Made by a program: the position numbers and the translations under genes
Shown: positions 23,906-31,884 of the stretch, piece after piece
Position numbering within the stretch: the first letter of the stretch is position 1
Layout of the letters: each line of letters starts with the position of its first letter
DNA from: Pseudomonas sp.
GTDB lineage: Bacteria > Pseudomonadota > Gammaproteobacteria > Pseudomonadales > Pseudomonadaceae
NCBI RefSeq assembly: GCF_030150285.1
Contig: NZ_JASLGE010000057.1
Location: 1 to 32,307, forward strand
Direction: 5' to 3'
Length of the DNA: 32,307 nt
Notes under the pieces: model-generated
What the model saw: the letters and a program-made list of their open reading frames with translations, nothing else
Databases searched by the model: none
Told to the model about the DNA's origin: nothing

Positions 23906-24309
23906 GCCACCCTCCCCGAAGCCGACTGCAATAACTCGATGCGGTAGCCATCCGGGTCGAGAACAAAGGCTATGAGCCGAGCCCCGCCCGCCATCGGCCC
24001 AGGCTCGCGCACCACCACAACGCCCTTGGCACGCAGCCTTTGCACACATGAGTGAACATCGTCCACGCCGATCGCCACGTGCCCCCACGCGTCGCCTTGC
24101 ACGTAGGGCTGCAGCCGATCCCAGTTGTGGGTCAACTCCAGTACCGCGCCCTGGTCTTCGGTGTCATAGCCAATAAAGGTGTTGCTGAAGCGCCCGGCCG
24201 GGTAGTCGGTGCTGTGCAGCACGCGCATACCCAAGAGGTCAACGTAGAACGCCAGCGCGCGGGGCAAATCAAGCACCCGCAACATGGTGTGCATCAGTCG
24301 TGCTTGCAT
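23902..24309 (-). CDS. VOC-family protein, glyoxalase I-like
   Basis: A 135-aa vicinal-oxygen-chelate protein close to lactoylglutathione lyase (GloA) in length and wording: MHTMLRVLDLPRALAFYVDL at the start and GHVAIGVDD in the middle. All four metal ligands of glyoxalase I are present at the expected positions: H7, E58, H77 and E125. It could therefore be an active glyoxalase that removes methylglyoxal or another 2-oxoaldehyde, or a family member acting on a pathway intermediate. It lies 3 nt after the oxygenase stop, and its own stop overlaps the ferredoxin start, so it is part of the oxygenase operon. Confidence 0.85.
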   Translation of the reverse strand: MQARLMHTMLRVLDLPRALAFYVDLLGMRVLHSTDYPAGRFSNTFIGYDTEDQGAVLELTHNWDRLQPYVQGDAWGHVAIGVDDVHSCVQRLRAKGVVVVREPGPMAGGARLIAFVLDPDGYRIELLQSASGRVA

Positions 24310-24312
24310 GGT

Positions 24313-25437
24313 TCAGTCCCTCAATGCATCCAGCACCAGATTCTGGAATTGGTGGGCGCTGTCCTCCCAATGGGGCGACATGACCCCGCCATCGGCAATC
24401 ACAGGCGAACGACGGCCTTCTTGCAGCAATTCGGCAATCACGTGATCTTCTTTGTGCACGGCGTACCAGAGATCACACAGGTTCTTTTTGTCCGCCTCGG
24501 TGTAATGCTGCTCACCCACGCTGTAGAGCACCCGGAACTGGCGCGTGCGGTCGGCCGAAATCGGAATATTGAGGTGCACACCGGCCTGGTCCGGCAGGTA
24601 GATACCCAGGACAAAGTTGGGGAACAGCGTGAGGTAACGCGCGCTCATGTCCAGGTTGCTGGACTTGGCGGTGGTGGCTTTTTCCGCCTCAAGATCGATG
24701 GCAGAACCCAGGCAACGGCCGTCACTGATGGTGTAGTGGTCTTTCAAGGGTTGCCCGGCCGCGGTTTCATCGTGAACGATGGGCACGTGGTAGGGCTCAA
24801 TGAAGTTCTCCATCAAGAACTTCCAATTGCATTTGACTTCACCCAGATCGATTTTGCCGATGGGCTTGAGCGCAGCCACATCGAGCAACTTGATGCGCTC
24901 GGCGAAGGTGGCACTGTATTCAGCGAAGTCCGGGGCATCACCGGACAGGTTGATGAAAATCCAGTCATTCCAGACCGCATGACGTACCGCAACCAAGCCG
25001 TTGTCCTTTCTGGAGAAGCCCGGTACTTCCTGAACCCGAAAACCACCGAAATGAGGCGCAGCTTCCAGCTCGCCGTTCAATCGATAGGACCACGCGTGGT
25101 ACGGGCAACTGATAGAGCCCTGCACGTTGCAACGGTCGGTGACCAGCTTCACGCCCCGATGGCGGCACACGTTATGGAACACGCCGATCTGCCCCTCATC
25201 ATTGGAGACAATCAACAACGGCTTGCCTGCCACCTCGACCGGCGCACACGCCCCCGGCTCGACAAACTCATGGGCAAACCCTGCGAACACCCAGTTGCGG
25301 GCAAACACGCGCTCTTGTTCAGCCTGAAAAAAAGCTTCGCTGGTATAGGCTTCCTGGGACAACCCGGACAACACGTTTCCAGCAACAGACGATTTCGATT
25401 TGTCACGCATGGCGATGACGTTCTCAACCACAGACAT
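24313..25437 (-). CDS. Rieske oxygenase, choline monooxygenase/GbcA-like alpha component
   Basis: A 374-aa Rieske oxygenase terminal component. The Rieske ligands are C91 and H93 (CRHRG), then C111 and H114 (CPYHAW). The mononuclear iron site begins N211-x2-E214-x2-H217-x4-H222 (ENFIEPYHVPIVH), with a candidate acidic ligand near D331. The Glu in NxxExxH and the overall size resemble choline monooxygenase, GbcA and carnitine oxygenase, which attack N-methyl or quaternary amine groups, more than the ring dioxygenases. AAGGGG precedes ATG 25437. It is the first gene of the seven-gene operon and diverges from a LysR gene. Substrate unknown; a nitrogen-containing compound fits the rest of the operon. 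Confidence 0.9.
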   Translation of the reverse strand: MSVVENVIAMRDKSKSSVAGNVLSGLSQEAYTSEAFFQAEQERVFARNWVFAGFAHEFVEPGACAPVEVAGKPLLIVSNDEGQIGVFHNVCRHRGVKLVTDRCNVQGSISCPYHAWSYRLNGELEAAPHFGGFRVQEVPGFSRKDNGLVAVRHAVWNDWIFINLSGDAPDFAEYSATFAERIKLLDVAALKPIGKIDLGEVKCNWKFLMENFIEPYHVPIVHDETAAGQPLKDHYTISDGRCLGSAIDLEAEKATTAKSSNLDMSARYLTLFPNFVLGIYLPDQAGVHLNIPISADRTRQFRVLYSVGEQHYTEADKKNLCDLWYAVHKEDHVIAELLQEGRRSPVIADGGVMSPHWEDSAHQFQNLVLDALRD

Positions 25438-25673
25438 GTTTTATCCCCTTTTCAATCACGGCCCTTATCGGGTCTTTTGTTTGGTGTCAGCGCATACTAG
25501 AAATGCACTGCAAAGGGCTCAAACGATAAGAACTCATCGGCGGTTGAGAAAAACTTGGCGCCCTTGACGCCTGTGATTGAGCAGTTGCCAGAGGTGCAAA
25601 AGTTCAATAGCTTGATGAAAAAAGAGGCGAGCACTTGCCTTGTAAATGTTCATCGACCGGACGCAAGCAGCCC
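25438..25673. promoter_or_regulatory. Divergent promoter region, Rieske operon / LysR
   Basis: This 236-bp gap separates the divergent oxygenase operon and LysR gene. It should hold both promoters and the LysR sites, but I see no long perfect palindrome in it. It is more AT-rich than its flanks. Confidence 0.4.
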
Positions 25674-26561
25674 ATGAGCATGACCCACCGACTCCCCCCT
25701 CTTAATACCTTGCGTACGTTCGAAGCCGCCGCGCGGCATTTGAGTTTCACTCAAGCTTCGACAGAACTTAATGTCACGCCTTCGGCCATCAGTCATCAGA
25801 TCAAACTGCTGGAAGATAACTTGGGGGTACGCCTGTTCCGCCGGGAAAACAACCGCTTGCTCCTGACAGACGCCGGTTGCTACTTACTGCCCGAATGCAC
25901 GGCTTCGTTTGGCAGGTTGCTGGAGGTCACACAGAGGGTTCGCGACCTGGGCAATGGCAGGTCGTTGAACATTGCTTTGCGCCCCTACTTTGCGCAGAAA
26001 TGGCTGATGCCGCGTATCGGGCAATTCTGGCAGCGCCACCCGGAGATTGAGTTGGTATTGCAGCACAACCTCTCCAGCGTGGCCGGTGAAGGCATCGACC
26101 TGGTGATTGCCTGGGGGGACGGGCACTTCCCCGGGATGGAGTCGCACCTGCTGGTAAATGGTGACATGACACCGGTTTGCCACCCCAGCCTGCTGCAGCG
26201 CTACGGCGGCTCGATGCGCCCCTGCGACCTCGTCGAACAGGTCCTGCTTGACGAGGAAAACACCCAGAACTGGGATGTGTGGTTGGCCCAAGCCGGCGTA
26301 CCGTCGCTGGTACCGCGTAAACGCATGAGCATTGACGACACCAACGTGCGCCTGCATGCCACCATCGACGGCCAAGGTTTCAGCCTGACGTGCCTGTCAC
26401 TGCTGCAACGCGAACTGAACGAAGAAACGCTGGTGGCTCCTTTCGCCACCGTATTGCCGCACTACTCCTATTACTTGCTGTACAAAACCGATGTATTGAG
26501 CAACCCCAAGGCCAAAACATTCATCGACTGGTTACTGGCCGAGGTCCAGGCTACCGGCTGA
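25674..26561 (+). CDS. LysR-type regulator (GcvA-like)
   Basis: A 295-aa LysR-type regulator. The DNA-binding domain reads LNTLRTFEAAARHLSFTQAS then TPSAISHQIKLLEDNLGV (about 8-50), and the effector-binding domain follows from about residue 90. It is of the same GcvA-like type as the regulator at 11148-12050. The open frame starts at TTG 25635, but ATG 25674 begins the conserved family N-terminus. It is divergent from the Rieske/amidase operon and upstream of an epimerase-type gene and transporter in the same direction. It is the natural candidate regulator for both. Confidence 0.9.
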   Translation: MSMTHRLPPLNTLRTFEAAARHLSFTQASTELNVTPSAISHQIKLLEDNLGVRLFRRENNRLLLTDAGCYLLPECTASFGRLLEVTQRVRDLGNGRSLNIALRPYFAQKWLMPRIGQFWQRHPEIELVLQHNLSSVAGEGIDLVIAWGDGHFPGMESHLLVNGDMTPVCHPSLLQRYGGSMRPCDLVEQVLLDEENTQNWDVWLAQAGVPSLVPRKRMSIDDTNVRLHATIDGQGFSLTCLSLLQRELNEETLVAPFATVLPHYSYYLLYKTDVLSNPKAKTFIDWLLAEVQATG

Positions 26562-26680
26562 GAAATTTTCACACCCCCTGAAGTTTTTATCCGTCGCGCA
26601 CAATCGGGCCTTGCAATAGGCTTTGCCCTCACCTGCAACAGCGGCGATTTAAACGAATAACAAGCACTGAGGGGGAGATA

Positions 26681-27547
26681 ATGTCAGGCCATAAAAAGAA
26701 AGTTGTAGTCACCGGAGGCAGTGGTCGGCTGGGGCAATATGTGGTCAAGCAACTGATGCAGCAGTTTGAAGTTAAAGTGCTCGACTTGCAGGCCCCGCCT
26801 CAAGCTATCGCCTTTGAAACAGTCAACGTGCTCGACCTTGATGCCTTGCGCAAGGCGTTGGTCGGTGCTGAGGCAGTGGTGCACCTTGCGGCGATTGATT
26901 TCGATCATCAAGCCCGGGATGAAACCTACATTCATGTGAACGTGCAAGGGACCTGGAACGTTCTGCAGGCTGCCCATGAACTGGGCATCGGTCGCGTGGT
27001 GTTGTGTTCGAGCGTGTCTGCCTGTGGGTTGTCGGAAGCGAATCCGGCGTTTATTCCACAGTACCTGCCCGTTGATGAGCAACATCCGTTGTACCCGACC
27101 CAGGCTTACAGCGTCAGTAAGCAGTTGATGGAAAACATGGCCGAAAGCTTCGTCCGTCGGGGCAATATCGAAGTGATTTGCTTGCGGCCCATGATGGTGT
27201 TGTTGCCAGAAAACATTCAGCCGACCCTGGACCGTTCCAATGACCCACGTTCGCGCTGGCTGTTTTACTACATCACCCCGCAAGATTGTGCTCGTGCATT
27301 CGAAGAGGCGTTGCTGGCCAAGCATGTCGGGTTTGCTTCGCTGTTCATCACCGCGCACGACAGTTGCCGCGATGAACCCACGCTGCAATGGCTGGAACGG
27401 GTGCTGGGTGAACTTCCGGAAGTCCGCGACCCGCAGCGTTATATCGATAATCCCTATGCGTCCATATTTGATGGCAATCGGGCACGGGACTTGCTGGGCT
27501 TCCAGGCAGACAGTTGCTGGCGCGACATCATCCGCCAACACCGCTAA
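26681..27547 (+). CDS. NAD-dependent epimerase/dehydratase-family protein
   Basis: A 288-aa extended SDR. The Rossmann motif GGSGRLG lies at about 12-18, HLAAIDFDH near 68-76, a Ser stretch CSSVSACG near 110, and YSVSK supplies the catalytic Tyr and Lys near 146-150. Length is like the short sugar epimerases and uronate dehydrogenases. It may act as a dehydrogenase on a sugar or as an epimerase. GGGGGA lies just before the ATG. It is followed 142 nt later by a sugar-porter type transporter, which fits a small sugar-uptake and oxidation unit. Substrate unknown. Confidence 0.8.
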   Translation: MSGHKKKVVVTGGSGRLGQYVVKQLMQQFEVKVLDLQAPPQAIAFETVNVLDLDALRKALVGAEAVVHLAAIDFDHQARDETYIHVNVQGTWNVLQAAHELGIGRVVLCSSVSACGLSEANPAFIPQYLPVDEQHPLYPTQAYSVSKQLMENMAESFVRRGNIEVICLRPMMVLLPENIQPTLDRSNDPRSRWLFYYITPQDCARAFEEALLAKHVGFASLFITAHDSCRDEPTLQWLERVLGELPEVRDPQRYIDNPYASIFDGNRARDLLGFQADSCWRDIIRQHR

Positions 27548-27630
27548 GCACTTTCCTATCAGCCATTAGTTATTAGATCCCATTACCCGCAATACATTTC
27601 GACCGAGATTGGTACCTGCCTGCGAGAGAA

Positions 27631-27659
27631 GGCATGTCTGCCGTACGGACAGTCATGCC
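27631..27659 (+). other. Leader hairpin before the transporter
   Basis: GGCATGTCTGCCGT pairs with ACGGACAGTCATGCC with one mismatch and one bulge, about 30 nt upstream of the transporter start. It is the only strong secondary structure in this 142-nt gap and could affect translation or be an operator. Confidence 0.35.
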
Positions 27660-27689
27660 CTATAAAACTACAATTAAAAGGTGCTTGAG

Positions 27690-29084
27690 ATGCATATGAC
27701 ACCGCAATCAAACAGTGCGACCTATACCGACACACCCATCGATTCAACGTCATCACAGAACTCTTCGATTATTGATGACAGCCCGATGACCGCATTCCAC
27801 TGGCGGCTGGTATTCCAGTCGGCGGGGGGCCCTTTTCTCGATGGCTGGTTGTTGAGCATCATCGGCGTGGCACTGATTGGCATGACGCCGGCGCTGGGGC
27901 TGAGCCCGACTGAACTGAGTTTCGCCGGTGCCGCGGCCTTGATCGGCATCTTCTTCGGTGGGTTGATTTTCGGCCGGGTCACCGATGTTATCGGGCGACA
28001 GTTGATGTACACCATCGACCTCGTCGCGCTGGTCGTCTGCTCGGTACTGTGCGCCTTTGTCGAGACGGCCTGGCAAATCATCCTCCTGCGATTCTTGATC
28101 GGTATTGCCATTGGTGCAGACTACCCGATCGCGACCTCACTGCTTGCCGAATGGCTGCCAACCAAACGCCGGGCAGCCATGCTCGGCTCGCTGGTCGTCG
28201 CCTGGTTTGTCGGGGCCACCGTCGCGACGTTTCTGGGCTTTGCCATGGTCGAATACCTGGGCGAAGACTCCTGGCGCTGGATGCTGGCCAGCTCCGGCGT
28301 GCCGGGGGTGATCATCCTGCTCATGCGCTTGGGGACACCTGAATCTCCCCGCTGGCTGATTGCCAAAGGTCGTATCGAGGAAGCCCGGGAGGTGGTCAAG
28401 AAAGTGTTTGGTGCCGATGCCGATGTATCGTCCATTCGGGCAGTGGAATCGCAACGCCCCGTTCACATTGGCTATGGTGCTCTGCTCAAGGGGGAATACC
28501 TCAAGCGCACCATTTTCTGCGGGGTCTTCTACCTCTGCGCCGTGACCCCCGTCTTCGCGATCTACACCTTCGGCCCGGTCATCCTGGGTTCCTTCGGCCT
28601 CAACGAAGGGAACCTCAGCAACATTGGCTATGGTTTGATCAGCCTGTTGTTTTTACTCGGTTGCCTGCCTGCACTGCGGCTGTCAGAGACCGTCGGCCGT
28701 CGCCCCTTACTGCTTTGGTCATTTGCTCTGATGGTGCTGCCATTCCTGGCCCTGGGGATTGCCCCGCAAGCACCGGTGGCATTGATCATCTTCTGGTTCT
28801 GCCTGTATGCGGTGGCATCCGGTGGCCCGAACATTCTCGAATGGTCATACCCCAACGAACTGTTCCCCACCGATATCCGTGCCACCGCAATGGGCGTGAT
28901 CACAGCCGTCAGCCGCATCGGCGCGGCGGTGGGTACCTTCCTGTTGCCACTGTCCCTGGAACACCTCGGTGACGGCCCCACCATGTTGATCATCGCCGGA
29001 ATGACAGCGGTCGGCTTCATTGTCTCCTATGCCTTGGCACCTGAGACCAAAGGCCGTTCGCTGTCCGAAACCAGCAGTATCTAA
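27690..29084 (+). CDS. MFS transporter, sugar porter-like
   Basis: A 464-aa major facilitator protein with about 12 helices after a 35-residue hydrophilic, Ser/Thr-rich N-terminus. Family landmarks are GRVTDVIGRQLMY after helix 2, LLAEWLPTKRRAAMLG after helix 4, the PESPRWLIAKGRIEEA motif before the central loop, and PETKGRSL at the C-terminal end. The last two are sugar-porter signatures, so this differs from the ACS transporters earlier in the window. ATG 27690 is preferred (AAGG 8 nt upstream); GTG 27681 and ATG 27696 are alternatives. It probably imports a sugar, polyol or aromatic acid for the preceding dehydrogenase. Confidence 0.88.
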   Translation: MHMTPQSNSATYTDTPIDSTSSQNSSIIDDSPMTAFHWRLVFQSAGGPFLDGWLLSIIGVALIGMTPALGLSPTELSFAGAAALIGIFFGGLIFGRVTDVIGRQLMYTIDLVALVVCSVLCAFVETAWQIILLRFLIGIAIGADYPIATSLLAEWLPTKRRAAMLGSLVVAWFVGATVATFLGFAMVEYLGEDSWRWMLASSGVPGVIILLMRLGTPESPRWLIAKGRIEEAREVVKKVFGADADVSSIRAVESQRPVHIGYGALLKGEYLKRTIFCGVFYLCAVTPVFAIYTFGPVILGSFGLNEGNLSNIGYGLISLLFLLGCLPALRLSETVGRRPLLLWSFALMVLPFLALGIAPQAPVALIIFWFCLYAVASGGPNILEWSYPNELFPTDIRATAMGVITAVSRIGAAVGTFLLPLSLEHLGDGPTMLIIAGMTAVGFIVSYALAPETKGRSLSETSSI

Positions 29085-29093
29085 ACCTGCCAC

Positions 29094-29135
29094 ACTCAAA
29101 GGCCTCACCACCGAAAGGGGGTGAGGCCTTTGAGT
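29094..29135. terminator. Strong inverted repeat after the transporter
   Basis: ACTCAAAGGCCTCACC (29094-29109) and GGTGAGGCCTTTGAGT (29120-29135) are perfect 16-bp inverted copies with a 10-nt loop. The stem sits right after the transporter stop and lacks only a long T run. Intrinsic terminator or rho-assisted stop. Confidence 0.75.
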
Positions 29136-29394
29136 AAGGAGTGCCTTCGGTAGCCCCCCTTCAGGCACTTGCAATGGAGCGCCAACAGCGTGCAGTCGAT
29201 GCTCAACGGGCGCTGCAAAAAAGGGTCAACGCGCCTGAGGGGGCATGACGACCGAGCACCACAGCCGCGAATCGGCAGCGCTATCTCCACTGAAGATGAA
29301 GTGCGGACTGTTTTTTGCGCGAATGGATTCCACTGCTGCAGCGATCGCTACCCAGGGTGCCGTGCATTGCGGATGCCCCAAGCAGGCATCCAAG
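29136..29394. other. Intergenic stretch with possible gene remnant
   Basis: About 260 bp without a supported gene between the terminator and the distal immunity gene. On the minus strand one frame stays open from 29447 to 29226 (see separate entry). The rest shows no promoter or repeat I can name. Confidence 0.4.
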
Positions 29395-29447
29395 TCATGC
29401 AAACCTTGCTTGTGTTCTGCGAGCAAAGGCGCTGCACACATTGCCAT
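29226..29447 (-). pseudogene. Possible remnant ORF fused to the distal immunity gene
   Basis: A 73-codon frame starting MAMCAAPLLAEHKQGLHDLD and ending SVVMPPQAR lies out of frame with the immunity gene, beginning exactly where the homology between the two immunity copies stops. It has believable codon use and composition (a WVAIAAAVESIRAKNSPHF segment), but I do not recognise it and it has no clear ribosome binding site. It could be the tail of an unrelated gene brought in by recombination, or chance. Confidence 0.3.
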
Positions 29448-30597
29448 CGTGATAGCCGGCTTGCGGGCAGGGTTGACCGCTGGAGCACCTCGGCACGGGG
29501 GAGCTGGCCTTGATAAACGCGGGAGAACCGGGCATGGGCTTGCCAGTGGCAGGCTCAAGCACCTTGGCCTTGGCCAATTGCTGAATCAGCGCTTCGCTGG
29601 GCTTTTTCGGCGGCACATTAGCCAGGCGTGCTTCCAGCCATTGCAGCTTGCCGTCCCAAGCCGGCAGCTTGGCAGGAGGCAAAGGCAGGATTTCGTTGAT
29701 CTCGGGAACTGTGGGATTGGCGTAGGAGTAGTCCGCAAGCACACTCCATATTTTTTCATAACGGTCGGCCCGCTCAAGGTCTTCCTGTTGGGCGAGGTAG
29801 TACAACCAATCGGAGGGAGGAGGATTGCGAAAGGCTTCTTCTAACCAACCCGCAGAAGTTTCATCACCCGCTTTAACGCCCATCTGGAAGACTGCGACCG
29901 CCTTTTGGTACTCCCCCCTGTTCTTAAGATTGATGCCCAAAGCAAGAGCTGCCTTGCCATGCCCCTGCTCGGCCGCACAGCGGTGCATCTGCCGGGCCAC
30001 GTCCGGCGCGATGTCAATCGGTGCCAGTTTATCGCCCACCTCGTACTGCGCTTGAGCACTGCCCTGATCCGCCGCCTTGCGGTAGTAGCGCAGAGACATT
30101 TGCGGATCCTTTCTCAGCCCGGCTGAGCCCTGTTGCAAGAAGATGCCGATAAAGTAGTAACCCGTCGCCACATCCGCATCAATCAGTTGCTGGCTCAGGC
30201 GCAAGTGCTCCGCGCCACTGAGTGTGAAGAAGCCACCCATGGCACCGTTTTGCAGGTTGATATTGGCCTTGTAATGGCCATTTTCGGCCGCGATGCGGTA
30301 CAGCCGCTCAATCTCGATATCAATGGTTTGGTTTTGTTTAAGCTGGTTGTTTTTCTGCAACCAGCGAGCGTACTGGAACAGTTCATCCGCTTCAGCGGAC
30401 GGCACCGGTATATGCTCGTGTGCGCATGTAAAAGCCAGCTTGGCCTTGATTTCAGTGAGGGGGTTCAAGGGTGTTTGCCGGGCTGACAAAGCAGACACGC
30501 TGGCGTTATTGCACGCAGCCAGCAGCACGCTTGAGACCAAGAGCGTCAGGCGCGCGCCCCCCATGATTGTGTCGCCACAACGAAGATGATTGCCCAT
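29395..30597 (-). CDS. Tli5-like immunity lipoprotein, distal copy with altered C-terminus
   Basis: A 400-aa Sel1-like repeat lipoprotein, nearly identical to the protein of 30601-31884 over most of its length. A lipobox (SVLLAAC) follows a hydrophobic stretch, so it should be a periplasmic lipoprotein. Sel1-like repeats include GYYFIGIFLQQGSAGLRKDP and YYRKAADQGSAQAQYEVGDK. ATG 30597 follows the upstream stop by 3 nt and has GGGG 6 nt before it; ATG 30564 would give a shorter signal peptide. After PCPQAGY the last 60 or so residues of the sister copy are missing and replaced by 18 unrelated ones ending ARFA. It may be a weakened or re-specialised immunity protein. Confidence 0.8.
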   Translation of the reverse strand: MGNHLRCGDTIMGGARLTLLVSSVLLAACNNASVSALSARQTPLNPLTEIKAKLAFTCAHEHIPVPSAEADELFQYARWLQKNNQLKQNQTIDIEIERLYRIAAENGHYKANINLQNGAMGGFFTLSGAEHLRLSQQLIDADVATGYYFIGIFLQQGSAGLRKDPQMSLRYYRKAADQGSAQAQYEVGDKLAPIDIAPDVARQMHRCAAEQGHGKAALALGINLKNRGEYQKAVAVFQMGVKAGDETSAGWLEEAFRNPPPSDWLYYLAQQEDLERADRYEKIWSVLADYSYANPTVPEINEILPLPPAKLPAWDGKLQWLEARLANVPPKKPSEALIQQLAKAKVLEPATGKPMPGSPAFIKASSPVPRCSSGQPCPQAGYHDGNVCSAFARRTQARFA

Positions 30598-30600
30598 GCC

Positions 30601-31884
30601 TTACCCCAACAAATGCCATTCAATGTTTTCCTCGCCGACGGTGATTCTGTCGGGGAGCAAGAAGCGCGGCGCGCGGCTCGCAACAGTCAGGGTGGGCATG
30701 ATCTCGTTCTCTTCGAAGCGCCGAATGTCCCCTTCTCTCAGCTTTGCATAAACCTTGCTGATCACCCTCACAGCCTTCCAGTAGCCGGCTTGCGGGCAGG
30801 GTTGACCGCTGGAGCACCTCGGCACGGGGGAGCTGGCTTTGATAAACGCGGGAGAGCCGGGCATGGGCTTGCCGGTGGCTGGCTCAAGCACCTTGGCCTT
30901 GGCCAATTGCTGAATCAGCGCTTCGCTGGGCTTTTTCGGTGACACATTGGCCAGGCGTGCTTCCAGCCATTGCAGCTTGCCGTCCCAAGCCGGCAGCTTG
31001 GCTGGAGGCAAAGGCAGAATCTCGTTGATCTCGGGAACTGTGGGATTGGCGTAGGAGTATCGTGCCAGCACACGCCAGATGGTTTTGTAGCGCTCAGCGC
31101 GTTCAAGATCTTCCTGTTGGGCGAGGTAGTACAACCTATCGGAGGGCGGAGGATTGCGAAAGGCCCTTCTTAACCAACCGGCAGAGGTTTCATCACCTGC
31201 TTTAACGCCCATCTGGAAGACCTCAAGTGCCTCTTGGTAGCGTCCCCTGCTCTTAAGTAAGATTCCTAGCGCGAGAGCAGCTTTACCATTGCCCTGTTCA
31301 GCGGCACAACGATACATCTGAATAGCAATTTCCGGTGCGATGTCAATTGGATCAAGCTTGTCGCCCACCTCGTACTGCGCTTGGGCACTGCCCTGATCCG
31401 CCGCCTTGCGGTAGTAGCGCAGAGACATTTGCGGATCCTTTTTCAGCCCGGCTGAGCCCTGTTGCAGGAAGATGCCGATAAAGTAGTAACCCGTCGCCAC
31501 ATTCGCATCAATCAGTTGCCGGCTCAGGCGCAAGTGCTCCGCGCCACTGAGTTTGAAGAAGCCACGCATGGCCCCGTTTTGCAGGTTGATATTAGCCTTG
31601 TAATGGCCATTTTCGGCCGCGATGCGGTACAGCCGCTCAATCTCGATATCAATGGTTTTGTTTTGTTTGAGCAGGTTGTTTTTCTGCAACCAGCGGGCGT
31701 ACTGGAACAGTTCGTCCGCTTCAGCGGACGGCACCGGTATATGCTCGTGTGCGCACGTAAAGGCCAGTTTGGCCTTGATTTCAGTGAGGGGGTTCAAGGG
31801 CGTGTCCTTTGTCGGAAAAGTGAACGCGTTGCCAGTGCCGCAAGCGGTTAGCTGCAGGATTATGAGCAAGAGAGCCAGGCGCAT
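30601..31884 (-). CDS. Tli5-like immunity lipoprotein (Sel1-like repeats), proximal copy
   Basis: A 427-aa lipoprotein. The signal peptide is MRLALLLIILQLTAC with the lipobox at its end, then the shared TPLNPLTEIKAKLAFTCAHE segment, Sel1-like helical repeats (about 95-270), and a C-terminal domain (DUF6396-like, about 270-427) ending EENIEWHLLG. ATG 31884 shares its A with the stop of the phospholipase gene (TGATG), so the two are translationally coupled; the longer frame to 31953 is rejected. In P. aeruginosa, the PldB (Tle5b) phospholipase is followed by tandem Sel1-repeat immunity lipoproteins (PA5086-PA5088). The same arrangement here makes this the likely periplasmic inhibitor of the effector. 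Confidence 0.85.
   Translation of the reverse strand: MRLALLLIILQLTACGTGNAFTFPTKDTPLNPLTEIKAKLAFTCAHEHIPVPSAEADELFQYARWLQKNNLLKQNKTIDIEIERLYRIAAENGHYKANINLQNGAMRGFFKLSGAEHLRLSRQLIDANVATGYYFIGIFLQQGSAGLKKDPQMSLRYYRKAADQGSAQAQYEVGDKLDPIDIAPEIAIQMYRCAAEQGNGKAALALGILLKSRGRYQEALEVFQMGVKAGDETSAGWLRRAFRNPPPSDRLYYLAQQEDLERAERYKTIWRVLARYSYANPTVPEINEILPLPPAKLPAWDGKLQWLEARLANVSPKKPSEALIQQLAKAKVLEPATGKPMPGSPAFIKASSPVPRCSSGQPCPQAGYWKAVRVISKVYAKLREGDIRRFEENEIMPTLTVASRAPRFLLPDRITVGEENIEWHLLG

Noticed and set aside
23906..24088. N-terminal extension of the Rieske ferredoxin
   Set aside because: It would lie inside the glyoxalase gene and has shadow-like composition; ATG 23905 with GGGAGG and ATGA overlap is much better.
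24052..25500. 482-codon plus-strand open frame
   Set aside because: Antisense to the Rieske oxygenase and glyoxalase genes, both of which have clear motifs; composition is that of a shadow frame.
29169..29513. 114-codon plus-strand open frame after the transporter
   Set aside because: No ribosome binding site, many Cys, Arg and Ser, and it runs into the antisense of the immunity gene.
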